This document shows, piece by piece, positions 52,410-60,656 of a stretch of DNA of 64,000 bases. The notes under the pieces were generated by a model, which was not told where the DNA came from, ran no database searches, and worked only from the letters and a program-made list of their open reading frames with translations. A program made the position numbers and the translations under genes. Numbering within the stretch: position 1 is the first letter of the stretch; each line of letters opens with the position of its first letter. Origin of the DNA: Microbacterium sp. zg-Y625 (lineage in GTDB: Bacteria > Actinomycetota > Actinomycetes > Actinomycetales > Microbacteriaceae); the NCBI RefSeq assembly GCF_030246925.1, contig NZ_CP126740.1, positions 1,364,001 through 1,428,000 on the forward strand, given 5' to 3'.

Positions 52410-53598
52410 GTACCGTGTGATCGAGGATGCCGAGGGGCTCAGGGCGGCCTGTGAGGCTCTGGCCGCCGGGCACGGTCCCGTCGCCGTCGACGTGGAGAGG
52501 GCGAGCGGCTTCCGCTACTCCCAGCGTGCCTACCTCGTGCAGGTCTTCCGTCGCGACGCCGGCGTGTATCTGTTCGACCCGCCCGCGATCGGCGACATGA
52601 CCCCGCTGCAGGCGGCCATCGGCGACGAGGAGTGGGTGCTGCACGCGGCGAGCCAAGACCTCCCGTCGCTGCGCGAGATCGGCCTCGAACCGCCCTCGAT
52701 CTTCGACACCGAGCTGGCGGCCCGGCTGCTCGGACACGAGCGCGTGGGCCTCGGCGCGGTCGTGGAGGACACCCTCGGCATCACGCTCGACAAGGCGCAC
52801 TCGGCCGCGGATTGGTCGACGCGCCCGTTGCCGCAGGCGTGGCTGGAATACGCCGCCCTCGATGTGCTGCTGCTGGTCGACGTGCGCGACGTGCTCGACG
52901 AGGAGCTGGCCGAGCAGGGCAAGACGGAACTCGCCGCCGAGGAGTTCCAGGCGGTGCTCGAGCGTGCCCCCAAGCCGCCGCGTGAGGAGCCGTGGCGCCG
53001 ACTGAGCGGACTGCACACGGTGCGCGGCCGCCGTGCCCTCGCCGTGGCCAGGGCGCTGTGGGCGGCGCGCGAGGAGTACGCACGCGAACAGGACGTCTCA
53101 CCGGGACGGCTGGTGCCCGACCGGGCGCTGGTGGCCGCGGTGCGTGCGGATCCCGCAAGCAAACAGGAGCTGTCGAAGGTCAAGGACTTCACCGGACGCG
53201 CGAGCCGGTCGCAGCTCGATCGCTGGTGGGCGGCAATCGAAGCCGGCCGCGCCGACGAGTCCCTGCCCCCGGAGCGCGGGTCGGGTGACAGCCTGCCGCC
53301 GCCGCGCGCGTGGGCGGACCGCAACCCGGCGGCGGACGCCCGGCTCAAGGCCGCACGTCCCGACGTCGAGAAGATCGCCGAGGAGCTCGGGATGCCGACG
53401 GAGAACCTCCTCACCCCCGACACACTCCGCCGCGTCGCCTGGTCGCCGCCGGAGCCGCTGAACGTGGCATCCGTCTCCGCCGCCCTCGCGGCGCAGGGAG
53501 CGCGGCCCTGGCAGATTGAACGAACTGCACAGGCGATCACCGACGCGTTTGTGCGTTCCGTGCAAACGGTGTCGGACGCGCCGGAAAGCGCTTCGTAG
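52402..53598 (+). CDS. Ribonuclease D-like 3'-5' exonuclease with HRDC domain
   Basis: A 398-residue member of the RNase D family, which trims the 3' ends of tRNA precursors. The DEDD exonuclease has VAVDVERASGFRYSQRAYLVQVF near 28-50 (Exo I, with the V-E form of the first acidic pair), DLPSLREIGLEPPSIFDTELAARLLG near 85-110 and YAALDVLLLVDVRDVL (Exo III) near 150-165. The HRDC domain around 215-295 ends in SQLDRWWAAIEAG. The GTG start overlaps the DUF3000 gene by 8 bp. The C-terminal 80 residues are a further helical domain common in actinobacterial homologues. Confidence 0.92.
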   Translation: MAEYRVIEDAEGLRAACEALAAGHGPVAVDVERASGFRYSQRAYLVQVFRRDAGVYLFDPPAIGDMTPLQAAIGDEEWVLHAASQDLPSLREIGLEPPSIFDTELAARLLGHERVGLGAVVEDTLGITLDKAHSAADWSTRPLPQAWLEYAALDVLLLVDVRDVLDEELAEQGKTELAAEEFQAVLERAPKPPREEPWRRLSGLHTVRGRRALAVARALWAAREEYAREQDVSPGRLVPDRALVAAVRADPASKQELSKVKDFTGRASRSQLDRWWAAIEAGRADESLPPERGSGDSLPPPRAWADRNPAADARLKAARPDVEKIAEELGMPTENLLTPDTLRRVAWSPPEPLNVASVSAALAAQGARPWQIERTAQAITDAFVRSVQTVSDAPESAS

Positions 53599-53637
53599 AT
53601 TCAGCCCAACCGATTCTCCCCGCCTCGTGGGGGTTCC

Positions 53638-53643
53638 TAGGCT
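53638..53643 (+). promoter_or_regulatory. -10 box of the fadA-fadB promoter
   Basis: TAGGCT 29 bases before the fadA GTG. A start near 53650 gives a 22-base leader with the GGAGG site. Confidence 0.5.
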
Positions 53644-53671
53644 GGTGGAAATCCCTATTTTTGGAGGCAGA

Positions 53672-54877
53672 GTGGCCGAGATTTCGGACGTCTTCTTCGT
53701 CGACGGTATGCGCACCCCTTTCGGGCGCGCCGGCGAAAAAGGCATGTACTGGAACACCCGCTCCGATGACCTCGCCGTCAAGGCGACCATCGGACTCATG
53801 CAGCGCAACCCGAACGTGCCCGCCGATCGCATCGACGACGTCGCGATCGCGGCGACGAGCCAGACCGGTGACCAGGGGCTGACCCTCGGCAGGTCCGTGG
53901 CGATCCTCGCCGGGCTCCCCCAGACGGTTCCCGGCTTCGCCATCGACCGCATGTGCGCCGGCGCGATGACGAGCGTCACCACCATGGCCGGCTCGATCGG
54001 CGTCGGCATGTACGACATCGCCCTCGCTGGCGGCGTCGAGCACATGGGGCATCACCCCATCGGCACGAACGCCGACCCGAACCCGCGATTCGTCGCCGAG
54101 AAGATGGTCGACCCCGGTGCGCTGAACATGGGGGTCACCGCCGAGCGCATCTTCGACCGCTTCCCGCACCTGACCAAGGAGCGCTCCGACCGTTACGGCA
54201 TGCTCAGCCAGCAGAAGCTGCAGGCCGCGTACGACGCCGGCAAGATCCAGCCGGACCTCGTTCCGGTCGCGATCAAGGATGCCGAGGGCGCCTGGGGCCT
54301 CGCGACGGCCGACGAGGGTCGCCGTCCGCAGACCACGATGGAAGACCTCGCGAACCTGAAGACCCCGTTCCGCCCGCACGGTCGCGTCACCGCCGGCACG
54401 TCGTCGCCGCTCACCGACGGCGCGACGATGTCGCTGCTGGCCGGCGGCGGGGCCGTGAAGGAGCTGGGACTCGCACCCAAGATGCGCCTGGTGTCGTACG
54501 CCTTCGCGGGCGTGCAGCCGGAGATCATGGGCATCGGCCCGATCCCCTCGACCGAGAAGGCGCTGCGCAAGGCAGGTCTCACGATCTCGGACATCGGGCT
54601 GTTCGAGCTCAACGAGGCGTTCGCGATCCAGGTCATCTCGCTGCTGGACCACTTCGGCATCGCCGACGACGACCCGCGCGTGAACCCCTGGGGAGGCGCC
54701 ATCGCCGTGGGCCACCCGCTCGCGGCATCCGGCGTGCGCCTGATGATCCAGCTCGCGGCGCAGTTCGCCGAGCGTCCCGACGTGCGGTACGGCCTGACGG
54801 CCATGTGCGTCGGCCTCGGCCAGGGCGGCTCGGTCATCTGGGAGAACCCGCACTTCGACGGCAAGAAGAGGAAGTAA
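53672..54877 (+). CDS. fadA: Acetyl-CoA acyltransferase (beta-ketothiolase)
   Basis: Cleaves 3-ketoacyl-CoA to acetyl-CoA in fatty-acid oxidation. The 401-residue thiolase has the nucleophilic cysteine in FAIDRMCAGAMTSVTTMAGSI near 88-108, LNEAFAIQVISLL near 313-325, the histidine motif GGAIAVGHPLAASGVR near 342-357 and the second cysteine in GLTAMCVGLGQGGSV near 373-387. GTG 53672 follows GGAGG at the right distance; the upstream open frame lacks homology. It is seven bases before fadB, with which it forms the trifunctional alpha2beta2 complex. Confidence 0.95.
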   Translation: MAEISDVFFVDGMRTPFGRAGEKGMYWNTRSDDLAVKATIGLMQRNPNVPADRIDDVAIAATSQTGDQGLTLGRSVAILAGLPQTVPGFAIDRMCAGAMTSVTTMAGSIGVGMYDIALAGGVEHMGHHPIGTNADPNPRFVAEKMVDPGALNMGVTAERIFDRFPHLTKERSDRYGMLSQQKLQAAYDAGKIQPDLVPVAIKDAEGAWGLATADEGRRPQTTMEDLANLKTPFRPHGRVTAGTSSPLTDGATMSLLAGGGAVKELGLAPKMRLVSYAFAGVQPEIMGIGPIPSTEKALRKAGLTISDIGLFELNEAFAIQVISLLDHFGIADDDPRVNPWGGAIAVGHPLAASGVRLMIQLAAQFAERPDVRYGLTAMCVGLGQGGSVIWENPHFDGKKRK

Positions 54878-54884
54878 CACTGCG

Positions 54885-57038
54885 ATGACCGATTACGAAT
54901 CCATCGACTTCTCGCCCATCCTCTCGCCCGCCGCCACCGACGGGGAGGTCGTCACCCACTCCCCCGTGCGCGACATCACGCTGCGCAGCCGCAAGGTGCT
55001 CGCGCTCATCACGCTCGACAACGACCGCGACCACACCCGACCCAACACGCTGGGACCTGCCACGCTCGCGGAGCTCGGCCAGACCCTGGCCGGCCTCAAG
55101 GCGCGCGCGGCCGCGGGCGAAATCCAGGCGGTCGGCATCACCGGCAAGCAGTACATCCTGGCCGCCGGCGCCGACCTCTCCGACATCTCCCGCCTCGGCT
55201 CGAAGGACGACGCACGCCTGGTGGCGCAGTTCGGCCACAAGGTGCTCGGCTCGCTGTCGGAGCTGGGCGTGCCCTCGTTCGCATTCGTCAACGGGCTCGC
55301 GCTCGGCGGCGGCCTCGAGATCGCGCTTAACTCCACGTACCGCACGGTCGATGCATCCGCGGCCGCCGTGGCGCTGCCCGAGGTGTTCCTCGGCCTCATT
55401 CCCGGCTGGGGCGGCGCGTACCTGCTGCCGAACCTGATCGGCATCGAGAACGCGCTCGAGGTCGTCATCTCGAACCCGCTCAAGCAGAACCGCACGCTCA
55501 AGCCCCAGCAGGCCTTCGACCTCGGCATCATGGACGCGATCTTCCCGGCGTCCACCTACCTCGAGGATTCGCTGGCGTGGGCAGACGGCGTGCTCAGCGG
55601 CTCGGTGAAGGTCACCCGCAAGCACGAGCCGGGCAAGATCGAGCGTCTCACCAAGTGGCCCGTCGCCATCAAGATGGCCCGCGGCATGCTCGAGTCGAAG
55701 ATCGGCACCGTGCCGCGCTCGCCCTATGTGGCTCTCGACCTGCTCGACAAGGCGAAGAGCGGCAGCAAGGCCGACGGCTTCGCCCGCGAGGACGACGCGC
55801 TGGCCGAGCTCATCACCGGCGACCAGTTCGCGGCATCCATGTATGCATTCGACCTGGTGCAGAAGCGCGCGAAGCGTCCCGTGGGCGCACCCGACAAGCA
55901 GCTCGCGAAGAAGGTCACCAAGGTCGGCGTCATCGGCGCCGGTCTCATGGCCAGTCAGTTCGCGCTGCTGTTCGTGCGGAAGCTCCAGGTGCCGGTGCTC
56001 ATCACCGACCTCGACCAGGCGCGCGTCGACAAGGGTCTGTCCTACATCCACGAGGAGATCGGCAAGCTCGAGGCGAAGGGCCGCCTCGACGCGGACACCG
56101 CCAACAAGCTGCGGGGCCTCGTGACCGGAACGACGGACAAGAGCCAGTACGCGGACTGCGACTTCGTGATCGAGGCGGTCTTCGAGGAGGTCGGCGTCAA
56201 GCAGCAGGTGTTCGGCGAGATCGAGAAGATCATCGCCGACGACGCGATCCTGGCGACCAACACCTCATCGCTGTCGGTCGAGGAGATCGGCGCCACGCTC
56301 GCGCACCCCGAGCGCCTCGTCGGCTTCCACTTCTTCAACCCGGTGGCGGTCATGCCGCTCATCGAGATCGTGAAGACGCCGAAGACGTCGGATGCCGCGC
56401 TGTCGACGGCCTTCGTCGTCGCCAAGGGGCTCGGCAAGAACGCGGTGCTCACCGCCGACGCGCCCGGCTTCGTGGTGAACCGCCTGCTGGCGAAGGTCAT
56501 GGGCGAGGCGGCGCGAGCCGTCTACGAGGGCACGCCGCTCTTGACGGTCGAGCGCGCGTTCGGTCCGCTCGGTCTGCCGATGACACCGTTCCAGCTGATC
56601 GACCTGGTCGGCTGGAAGGTCGCGGCCCACGTGCAGGACACGATGGTCGCCGCCTTCCCCGACCGCTTCTACGCCAACGAGAACTTCCACGCCCTCGCGC
56701 AGTTGGACGCGGTGGTCGAGAAGGACAAGTCCGGACGCGTGTCGGGCTGGACGAAGCAGGCGGAGAAAGCGCTCAAGGGTGCGGTGGGGTCGTCTCCGGC
56801 ATCCGAAGCCGACATCCTGCGCCGTGTGCAGGACGGGCTCGCGCAGGAGATCCGCATCATGCTCGACGAGGGTGTGGTTCCCGAGGTCGAGGACATCGAC
56901 CTCTGCCTCATCCTGGGCGCCGGGTGGCCGTTCATCGACGGCGGCGCCTCGCCGTACCTCGACCGTGAGGGAGCGTCGGAGCGCGTCTTCGGCGACACGT
57001 TCCACCACCCGCCGATCCGCGGCATCGCGCAGCACTGA
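54885..57038 (+). CDS. fadB: Multifunctional enoyl-CoA hydratase / 3-hydroxyacyl-CoA dehydrogenase
   Basis: A 717-residue alpha subunit of fatty-acid oxidation. The hydratase domain is N-terminal, with AAGADLSDISRLGS near 87-100 (oxyanion hole) and LALGGGLEIALNSTYRTV near 139-156, and a glutamate-containing PEVFLGLIPGWGGAYLLP near 165-182. The NAD-binding GVIGAGLMASQFALLF is near 348-363, ATNTSSLSVEEI near 456-467 and the catalytic histidine in GFHFFNPVAVMPLIEIV near 479-495. The closing domain has APGFVVNRLL. ATG start. A hairpin terminator follows. Confidence 0.95.
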   Translation: MTDYESIDFSPILSPAATDGEVVTHSPVRDITLRSRKVLALITLDNDRDHTRPNTLGPATLAELGQTLAGLKARAAAGEIQAVGITGKQYILAAGADLSDISRLGSKDDARLVAQFGHKVLGSLSELGVPSFAFVNGLALGGGLEIALNSTYRTVDASAAAVALPEVFLGLIPGWGGAYLLPNLIGIENALEVVISNPLKQNRTLKPQQAFDLGIMDAIFPASTYLEDSLAWADGVLSGSVKVTRKHEPGKIERLTKWPVAIKMARGMLESKIGTVPRSPYVALDLLDKAKSGSKADGFAREDDALAELITGDQFAASMYAFDLVQKRAKRPVGAPDKQLAKKVTKVGVIGAGLMASQFALLFVRKLQVPVLITDLDQARVDKGLSYIHEEIGKLEAKGRLDADTANKLRGLVTGTTDKSQYADCDFVIEAVFEEVGVKQQVFGEIEKIIADDAILATNTSSLSVEEIGATLAHPERLVGFHFFNPVAVMPLIEIVKTPKTSDAALSTAFVVAKGLGKNAVLTADAPGFVVNRLLAKVMGEAARAVYEGTPLLTVERAFGPLGLPMTPFQLIDLVGWKVAAHVQDTMVAAFPDRFYANENFHALAQLDAVVEKDKSGRVSGWTKQAEKALKGAVGSSPASEADILRRVQDGLAQEIRIMLDEGVVPEVEDIDLCLILGAGWPFIDGGASPYLDREGASERVFGDTFHHPPIRGIAQH

Positions 57039-57051
57039 CGCGGTTCGCATC

Positions 57052-57085
57052 ACGGCGGCCCCGGGCTTCGGCTCGGGGCCGCCGT
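57052..57085 (+). terminator. Terminator after fadB
   Basis: ACGGCGGCCCCG and CGGGGCCGCCGT form a perfect 12-bp stem with a 10-base loop, 13 bases past the stop. No T-run follows. Confidence 0.7.
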
Positions 57086-57096
57086 CGTCACCGTGC

Positions 57097-57102
57097 TACG
57101 TT
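57097..57102 (+). promoter_or_regulatory. -10 box of the 7-codon ORF and the membrane gene
   Basis: TACGTT ends seven bases before the ATG at 57110, the leaderless distance seen in several other genes here. Confidence 0.5.
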
Positions 57103-57109
57103 CGTGCCG

Positions 57110-57133
57110 ATGATCGCGACGGTGGGAACATGA
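57110..57133 (+). CDS. Leaderless 7-codon upstream ORF
   Basis: ATG-ATC-GCG-ACG-GTG-GGA-ACA-TGA encodes MIATVGT. Its stop overlaps the next ATG as ATGA. The downstream gene has only a weak ribosome site (GGTGGG), so ribosomes that finish this ORF may restart there. Small and unproven; the placement behind a -10 box is the reason for listing it. Confidence 0.4.
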   Translation: MIATVGT

Positions 57134-57669
57134 GCACGGACCACGTGAATGAGTGGCCGCGCACCGACTTGCTGCCGATGGCGTTCACGACCGCCGAGTT
57201 CGTCCGCGGGGCGATGGCGGCGTGGATCGGCTTCATCGCGTTCGCGACATGCGGCTATGCCCTCGTGCTGCAGGCGTTCGTCGTCGTGGCCGCCGTGTTC
57301 TACCTCCCCTGGTCGGTCGGGGCCCTCATCGTCGGGGCACCGGTCGCGTATCTGTTGGGGTGGTCGCTGCGCCGGATCCGGCCCATGATCGTGCACGTGC
57401 TGGCCTTCGGCGCACTCGGAGCCGGCATCGGCTTGGTGGCCACGGCGCTTTTCTTGCTGGTACGCGGCGACGGCGACGGCGGGGCGCTGTACTACCTGGT
57501 GAACGTCGCACTCTCGGCGGTGTGCGTACCGCTCGGGTGGTACTGGACCGCTCGACGGGCGCTACGGCCGCGGGTCGGCGCCATCGATCACGACGCGGTC
57601 GCCGAGGATGCCGCCGTCGCGCGCGGGGCCGCGGGTGCGCCCGGTGCGGCCGCCGGCGACGGGCACTGA
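57130..57669 (+). CDS. Membrane protein of unknown function
   Basis: A 179-residue integral membrane protein with four hydrophobic helices (about 28-50 GAMAAWIGFIAFATCGYALVLQ, 52-80, 86-112 and 122-142) and an Ala/Gly-rich cytosolic tail. The loop between helices 3 and 4 is short and acidic (RGDGDGG). No family signature is recognised. ATG 57130 is preferred since the sequence upstream in frame lies in the terminator of fadB. Translation may be coupled to the 7-codon ORF. The next gene, pepN, is convergent, 443 bases away. Confidence 0.75.
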   Translation: MSTDHVNEWPRTDLLPMAFTTAEFVRGAMAAWIGFIAFATCGYALVLQAFVVVAAVFYLPWSVGALIVGAPVAYLLGWSLRRIRPMIVHVLAFGALGAGIGLVATALFLLVRGDGDGGALYYLVNVALSAVCVPLGWYWTARRALRPRVGAIDHDAVAEDAAVARGAAGAPGAAAGDGH

Positions 57670-57752
57670 CCGACGCCGGCGCCGCAGAGAGTGGCGCCTC
57701 GCGCTGAGCGGCGCTGCGGTGACTGTCCGCCGGCGCTTCGGAGACAGCCGAT

Positions 57753-57810
57753 TCTGCGGAGAAGGACCGTTCTTCGGAGCTGGGAGGGCAGTGCGGTCCG
57801 AGATCGTGGC
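57753..57810 (+). repeat. Intergenic repeat, copy A
   Basis: Begins with a 28-bp block (57753-57780) that is identical in copy B and includes GGAGAAGGACCGTTCTTCGG. After 17 bases comes CCGAGATCGTGGC, again identical in copy B. Confidence 0.8.
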
Positions 57811-57978
57811 GATCCCCGAGATCCGGGCAGGGGCCAGGGCCCGAGGGCCGCGAGCGAGCGATCCGGGCTCCGGGCGCGGGGACGCGCGCGCGGCGGGACC
57901 TGCGGACGGGCGCTGGGGGCTGACGAGCGGAAGGGCTGCCGGCACACCGGTCCCCCACGCGCGCCGGCCGTCGCCACA

Positions 57979-58036
57979 TCTGCGGAGAAGGACCGTTCTT
58001 CGGAGCCGATGGGACAGGCGGGCCCGAGATCGTGGC
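57979..58036 (+). repeat. Intergenic repeat, copy B
   Basis: Same 28-bp block (57979-58006) and the same CCGAGATCGTGGC block after 17 bases. CTTCGGAG inside it can also pair with CTCCGAAG at 58039-58046, so a hairpin with a long loop is possible. Confidence 0.8.
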
Positions 58037-58112
58037 TTTCTCCGAAGGGGCGGCGCCCGGCGCCAGCGCCCGGGCACCGCCCGCGCCTGTCATCCGAACG
58101 CGGACGACTCCG

Positions 58113-60605
58113 TCACTGCGCAGCGCGCACGCGCAGGTCGCGCGCGAGGTGGTCGCGCTGCTCGATGACGATGCGCCGGAGGGCGCCGGGGGCGTCGGCG
58201 TTCTCGCTGAGCCAGCGGTCTGCGGGTTCGAGTGACTCGGATGCCGGGAAGAGGCCCCGCACGAGGCGACGCGCGATCTCGATGCTGCGCTCGGACCATG
58301 TCCCGCGGATGCGGGCGTAGTAGTCGGCGTCGAATACGGCGATCAGATCGCGCCGGCCGCCGGCCCGGACGCCGGCGATGGTCGCGCTCAGGTGGTCGTT
58401 GGTGAGGGTCGTGTCGTCCCAGGTGCGGTGCCATGCGGCAGCGCGGACGTCGGCGACGGGCTGGGCGGCGCACATCTCGATGTAGGCGGTACGGCCGGTC
58501 GCGGTGTCGTCACGGGCCAGCTCGGCATCGGCATCCGCCGTCGTCGCCTCGCCCACGGTCGACAGGGCCGTCCACCAGCTCCAGCGCAGCTCGGGGTCGA
58601 GGGCGAGGCCCTGCGGCGGGGCCTCGGTGCCCTCGAGCACCGCACGCAGCGCACCGGCTCGAGAGGCGTCGTAAGCGGCGGCGTTCCCCACCGCGCGTGC
58701 CCAGGCCAGCTGCGCCCCGCTGCCGGGCTCAGCCGCCCACATCCCCTGCCACGTGGTGTGCAGCCATGCCGCGCTCTCCTCAGGCCGCCGCTCTTCGGGA
58801 ACGTAGTGCGCGACCGCGAAACCGGCGTTGGCCAGCACGTCGGTCAGCAGCGCGATGTTCGGCTCGGCCGGCGCGTGGCGGCGCACGATGTCCAGATAGC
58901 GGGCGACGGGCAGTTCGCCGTCGCGCGCCGCGTTCCACAGCGCCGACCAGATCACCGCGCGCGCCAGCGCATCGTCGATCGTCGATAGGGCTGCGTGCGC
59001 GGCGTCGAGCGACGCGGCATCCAGGCGCACCTTGGCGTATGTGCGGTCGCCGTCGTTGATGAGGATGAGGTCGGCGTCGGCAGGTAGGTCGAGTGGCGTG
59101 CGGGCCTCGTCGATGTCGAACTCCCCCGATTCGCCGCGCACCAGGCGTCCGCCGCTGATCCGGTACACCGCGACCCCCAGCCGGTGCGGGCGGGGGTCGG
59201 TCTGCACGAGGGTGAGCCCGTCGTGGCCGCGCTCGACGGAGAGGGTGGACATCCCGGTGGTCTGCAGCCAGGCACGCGACCACGCCCGCACATCGCGCCC
59301 TGAGACGGCCCCGAGCTCGGCGAGCAGATCGTCGAGGGTCGTGTTGCCGAACGCGTGCGCGGCGAAGTAGCGACGGGCACCCTCGAAGAACGCCTCCTCG
59401 CCCACGAAGGCGACCAGCTGCTTGAGCACGGCGGCGCCCTTGGCATAGGTGATGCCGTCGAAGTTCAGCTTGGCCGCTTCGAGGTCCGGGATGTCCGCGA
59501 CGATCGGATGGGTCGTGGGCAGCTGGTCCTGCTGGTAGGCCCAGGCCTTGCGGCGCGCTGCGAAGGTGACCCAGGCGTCGCGGAACCGCGTCACCGCGGC
59601 CGTGGCGTGGGCGCCCATGTAATCGGCGAACGACTCCTTCAGCCACAGGTCGTCCCACCACTTCATCGTCACGAGATCGCCGAACCACATGTGCGCCATC
59701 TCGTGCAGGATCGTGTTCGCCCGCCCTTCGCGCTGGGCGACGGTCGCCGCGCCCCGGAAGACGTAGGCCTCGGTGAAAGTCACAAGACCCGGGTTCTCCA
59801 TCGCGCCGAGGTTGTACTCCGGCACGAAGATCTGGTCGTACTTGCCCCACGGGTACGGGTAGGCGAAGGCATCGGTGAAGAAGTCGAGCCCCTGCCGGGT
59901 GATCTCGAGGATCTCGTCCGCTTCCAGATGCGGCGCCAGCGACGCGCGGCAGAGCACGCCGAGAGCGACGGTCTGCTCGCCTCGGCGCCATTCCGCGTCG
60001 ACGCGGTGGTAGGGACCGGCGGCGACGGCGGTGATGTAGCTCGAGAGGGGCAGGGTGGGCGCGAACTCGGTCCTGCGGGAGTCGCCGAGGTCGACGTCGG
60101 CGACCGCCGGCCGGTTCGACAGCACCTCCCATCCCTTCGGGGCGGTGACGACGAACGTGTAGCGCGCCTTCATGTCCGGCTGCTCGAAGCAGGCCATGAC
60201 GCGTCTCGCGTCGGCCGGCTCGTACTGGGTGTACAGGTACGTGGCCCCGTCCACCGGGTCCACGAACCGGTGCAGTCCTTCACCGGTGCGGCTGTAGGCG
60301 CCGCGCGCCACGATGCGCACCGTGTTCCGCGGGCCGAGGCCGGTCACGCGGATGCGCGCACCGTCCCACTGCACCGGTTGAGCCACGCCGTTCACTTCGA
60401 CCTGCTCGACCGCCTCCCCGATGAAGTCGATCCACGTCGACTCGGTGCGGGAGCCGAACTCCAGCTCGCTGACGGTCGTGAACCCGGTGCGCTCAGCGTC
60501 CGGCGCCGTGGTCAGGTCGAGCTCCACCCGGATGTTCTGCACCGTGATCGCCGCCGATCGTTCGGCGGTCTCGTCGCGGGTCAGGTTGGCAGTGGCGGTG
60601 TCCAT
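58113..60605 (-). CDS. pepN: Aminopeptidase N (M1 family)
   Basis: A zinc aminopeptidase that removes N-terminal residues from peptides in the cytosol. The 830-residue chain has the substrate motif GAMENPGLVTF near 256-266 and the zinc-binding HEMAHMWFGDLVTMKWWDDLWLKESFADY near 291-319 (HExxH-x18-E). The C-terminal ERAP1-like helical domain covers about 500-830. No signal peptide is seen. The ATG has only a weak GGACGG site. It is a single-gene unit, convergent with the membrane protein and 51 bases downstream of dxs on the same strand. Confidence 0.96.
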   Translation of the reverse strand: MDTATANLTRDETAERSAAITVQNIRVELDLTTAPDAERTGFTTVSELEFGSRTESTWIDFIGEAVEQVEVNGVAQPVQWDGARIRVTGLGPRNTVRIVARGAYSRTGEGLHRFVDPVDGATYLYTQYEPADARRVMACFEQPDMKARYTFVVTAPKGWEVLSNRPAVADVDLGDSRRTEFAPTLPLSSYITAVAAGPYHRVDAEWRRGEQTVALGVLCRASLAPHLEADEILEITRQGLDFFTDAFAYPYPWGKYDQIFVPEYNLGAMENPGLVTFTEAYVFRGAATVAQREGRANTILHEMAHMWFGDLVTMKWWDDLWLKESFADYMGAHATAAVTRFRDAWVTFAARRKAWAYQQDQLPTTHPIVADIPDLEAAKLNFDGITYAKGAAVLKQLVAFVGEEAFFEGARRYFAAHAFGNTTLDDLLAELGAVSGRDVRAWSRAWLQTTGMSTLSVERGHDGLTLVQTDPRPHRLGVAVYRISGGRLVRGESGEFDIDEARTPLDLPADADLILINDGDRTYAKVRLDAASLDAAHAALSTIDDALARAVIWSALWNAARDGELPVARYLDIVRRHAPAEPNIALLTDVLANAGFAVAHYVPEERRPEESAAWLHTTWQGMWAAEPGSGAQLAWARAVGNAAAYDASRAGALRAVLEGTEAPPQGLALDPELRWSWWTALSTVGEATTADADAELARDDTATGRTAYIEMCAAQPVADVRAAAWHRTWDDTTLTNDHLSATIAGVRAGGRRDLIAVFDADYYARIRGTWSERSIEIARRLVRGLFPASESLEPADRWLSENADAPGALRRIVIEQRDHLARDLRVRAAQ

Positions 60606-60656
60606 CCGTCCATGCTTTCACGTCGACGGGTGGGACAGCGGCGGCCGCTGTCGCCG

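Larger units (their letters stand above)
57670..58112. other. Gene-free stretch with duplicated repeat
   Basis: This stretch of 443 bases between two convergent genes contains no ORF with a credible start, ribosome site or family resemblance. Its clearest content is a repeat present in two copies (57753-57810 and 57979-58036). The intervening DNA is very GC-rich, with short G and C runs. Confidence 0.7.

Noticed and set aside
57670-58112. A protein gene in the repeat-bearing gap
   Set aside because: Open frames in this gap lack ribosome sites and -10 boxes, and they translate to Arg/Gly/Pro-rich sequence that changes between the two repeat copies.
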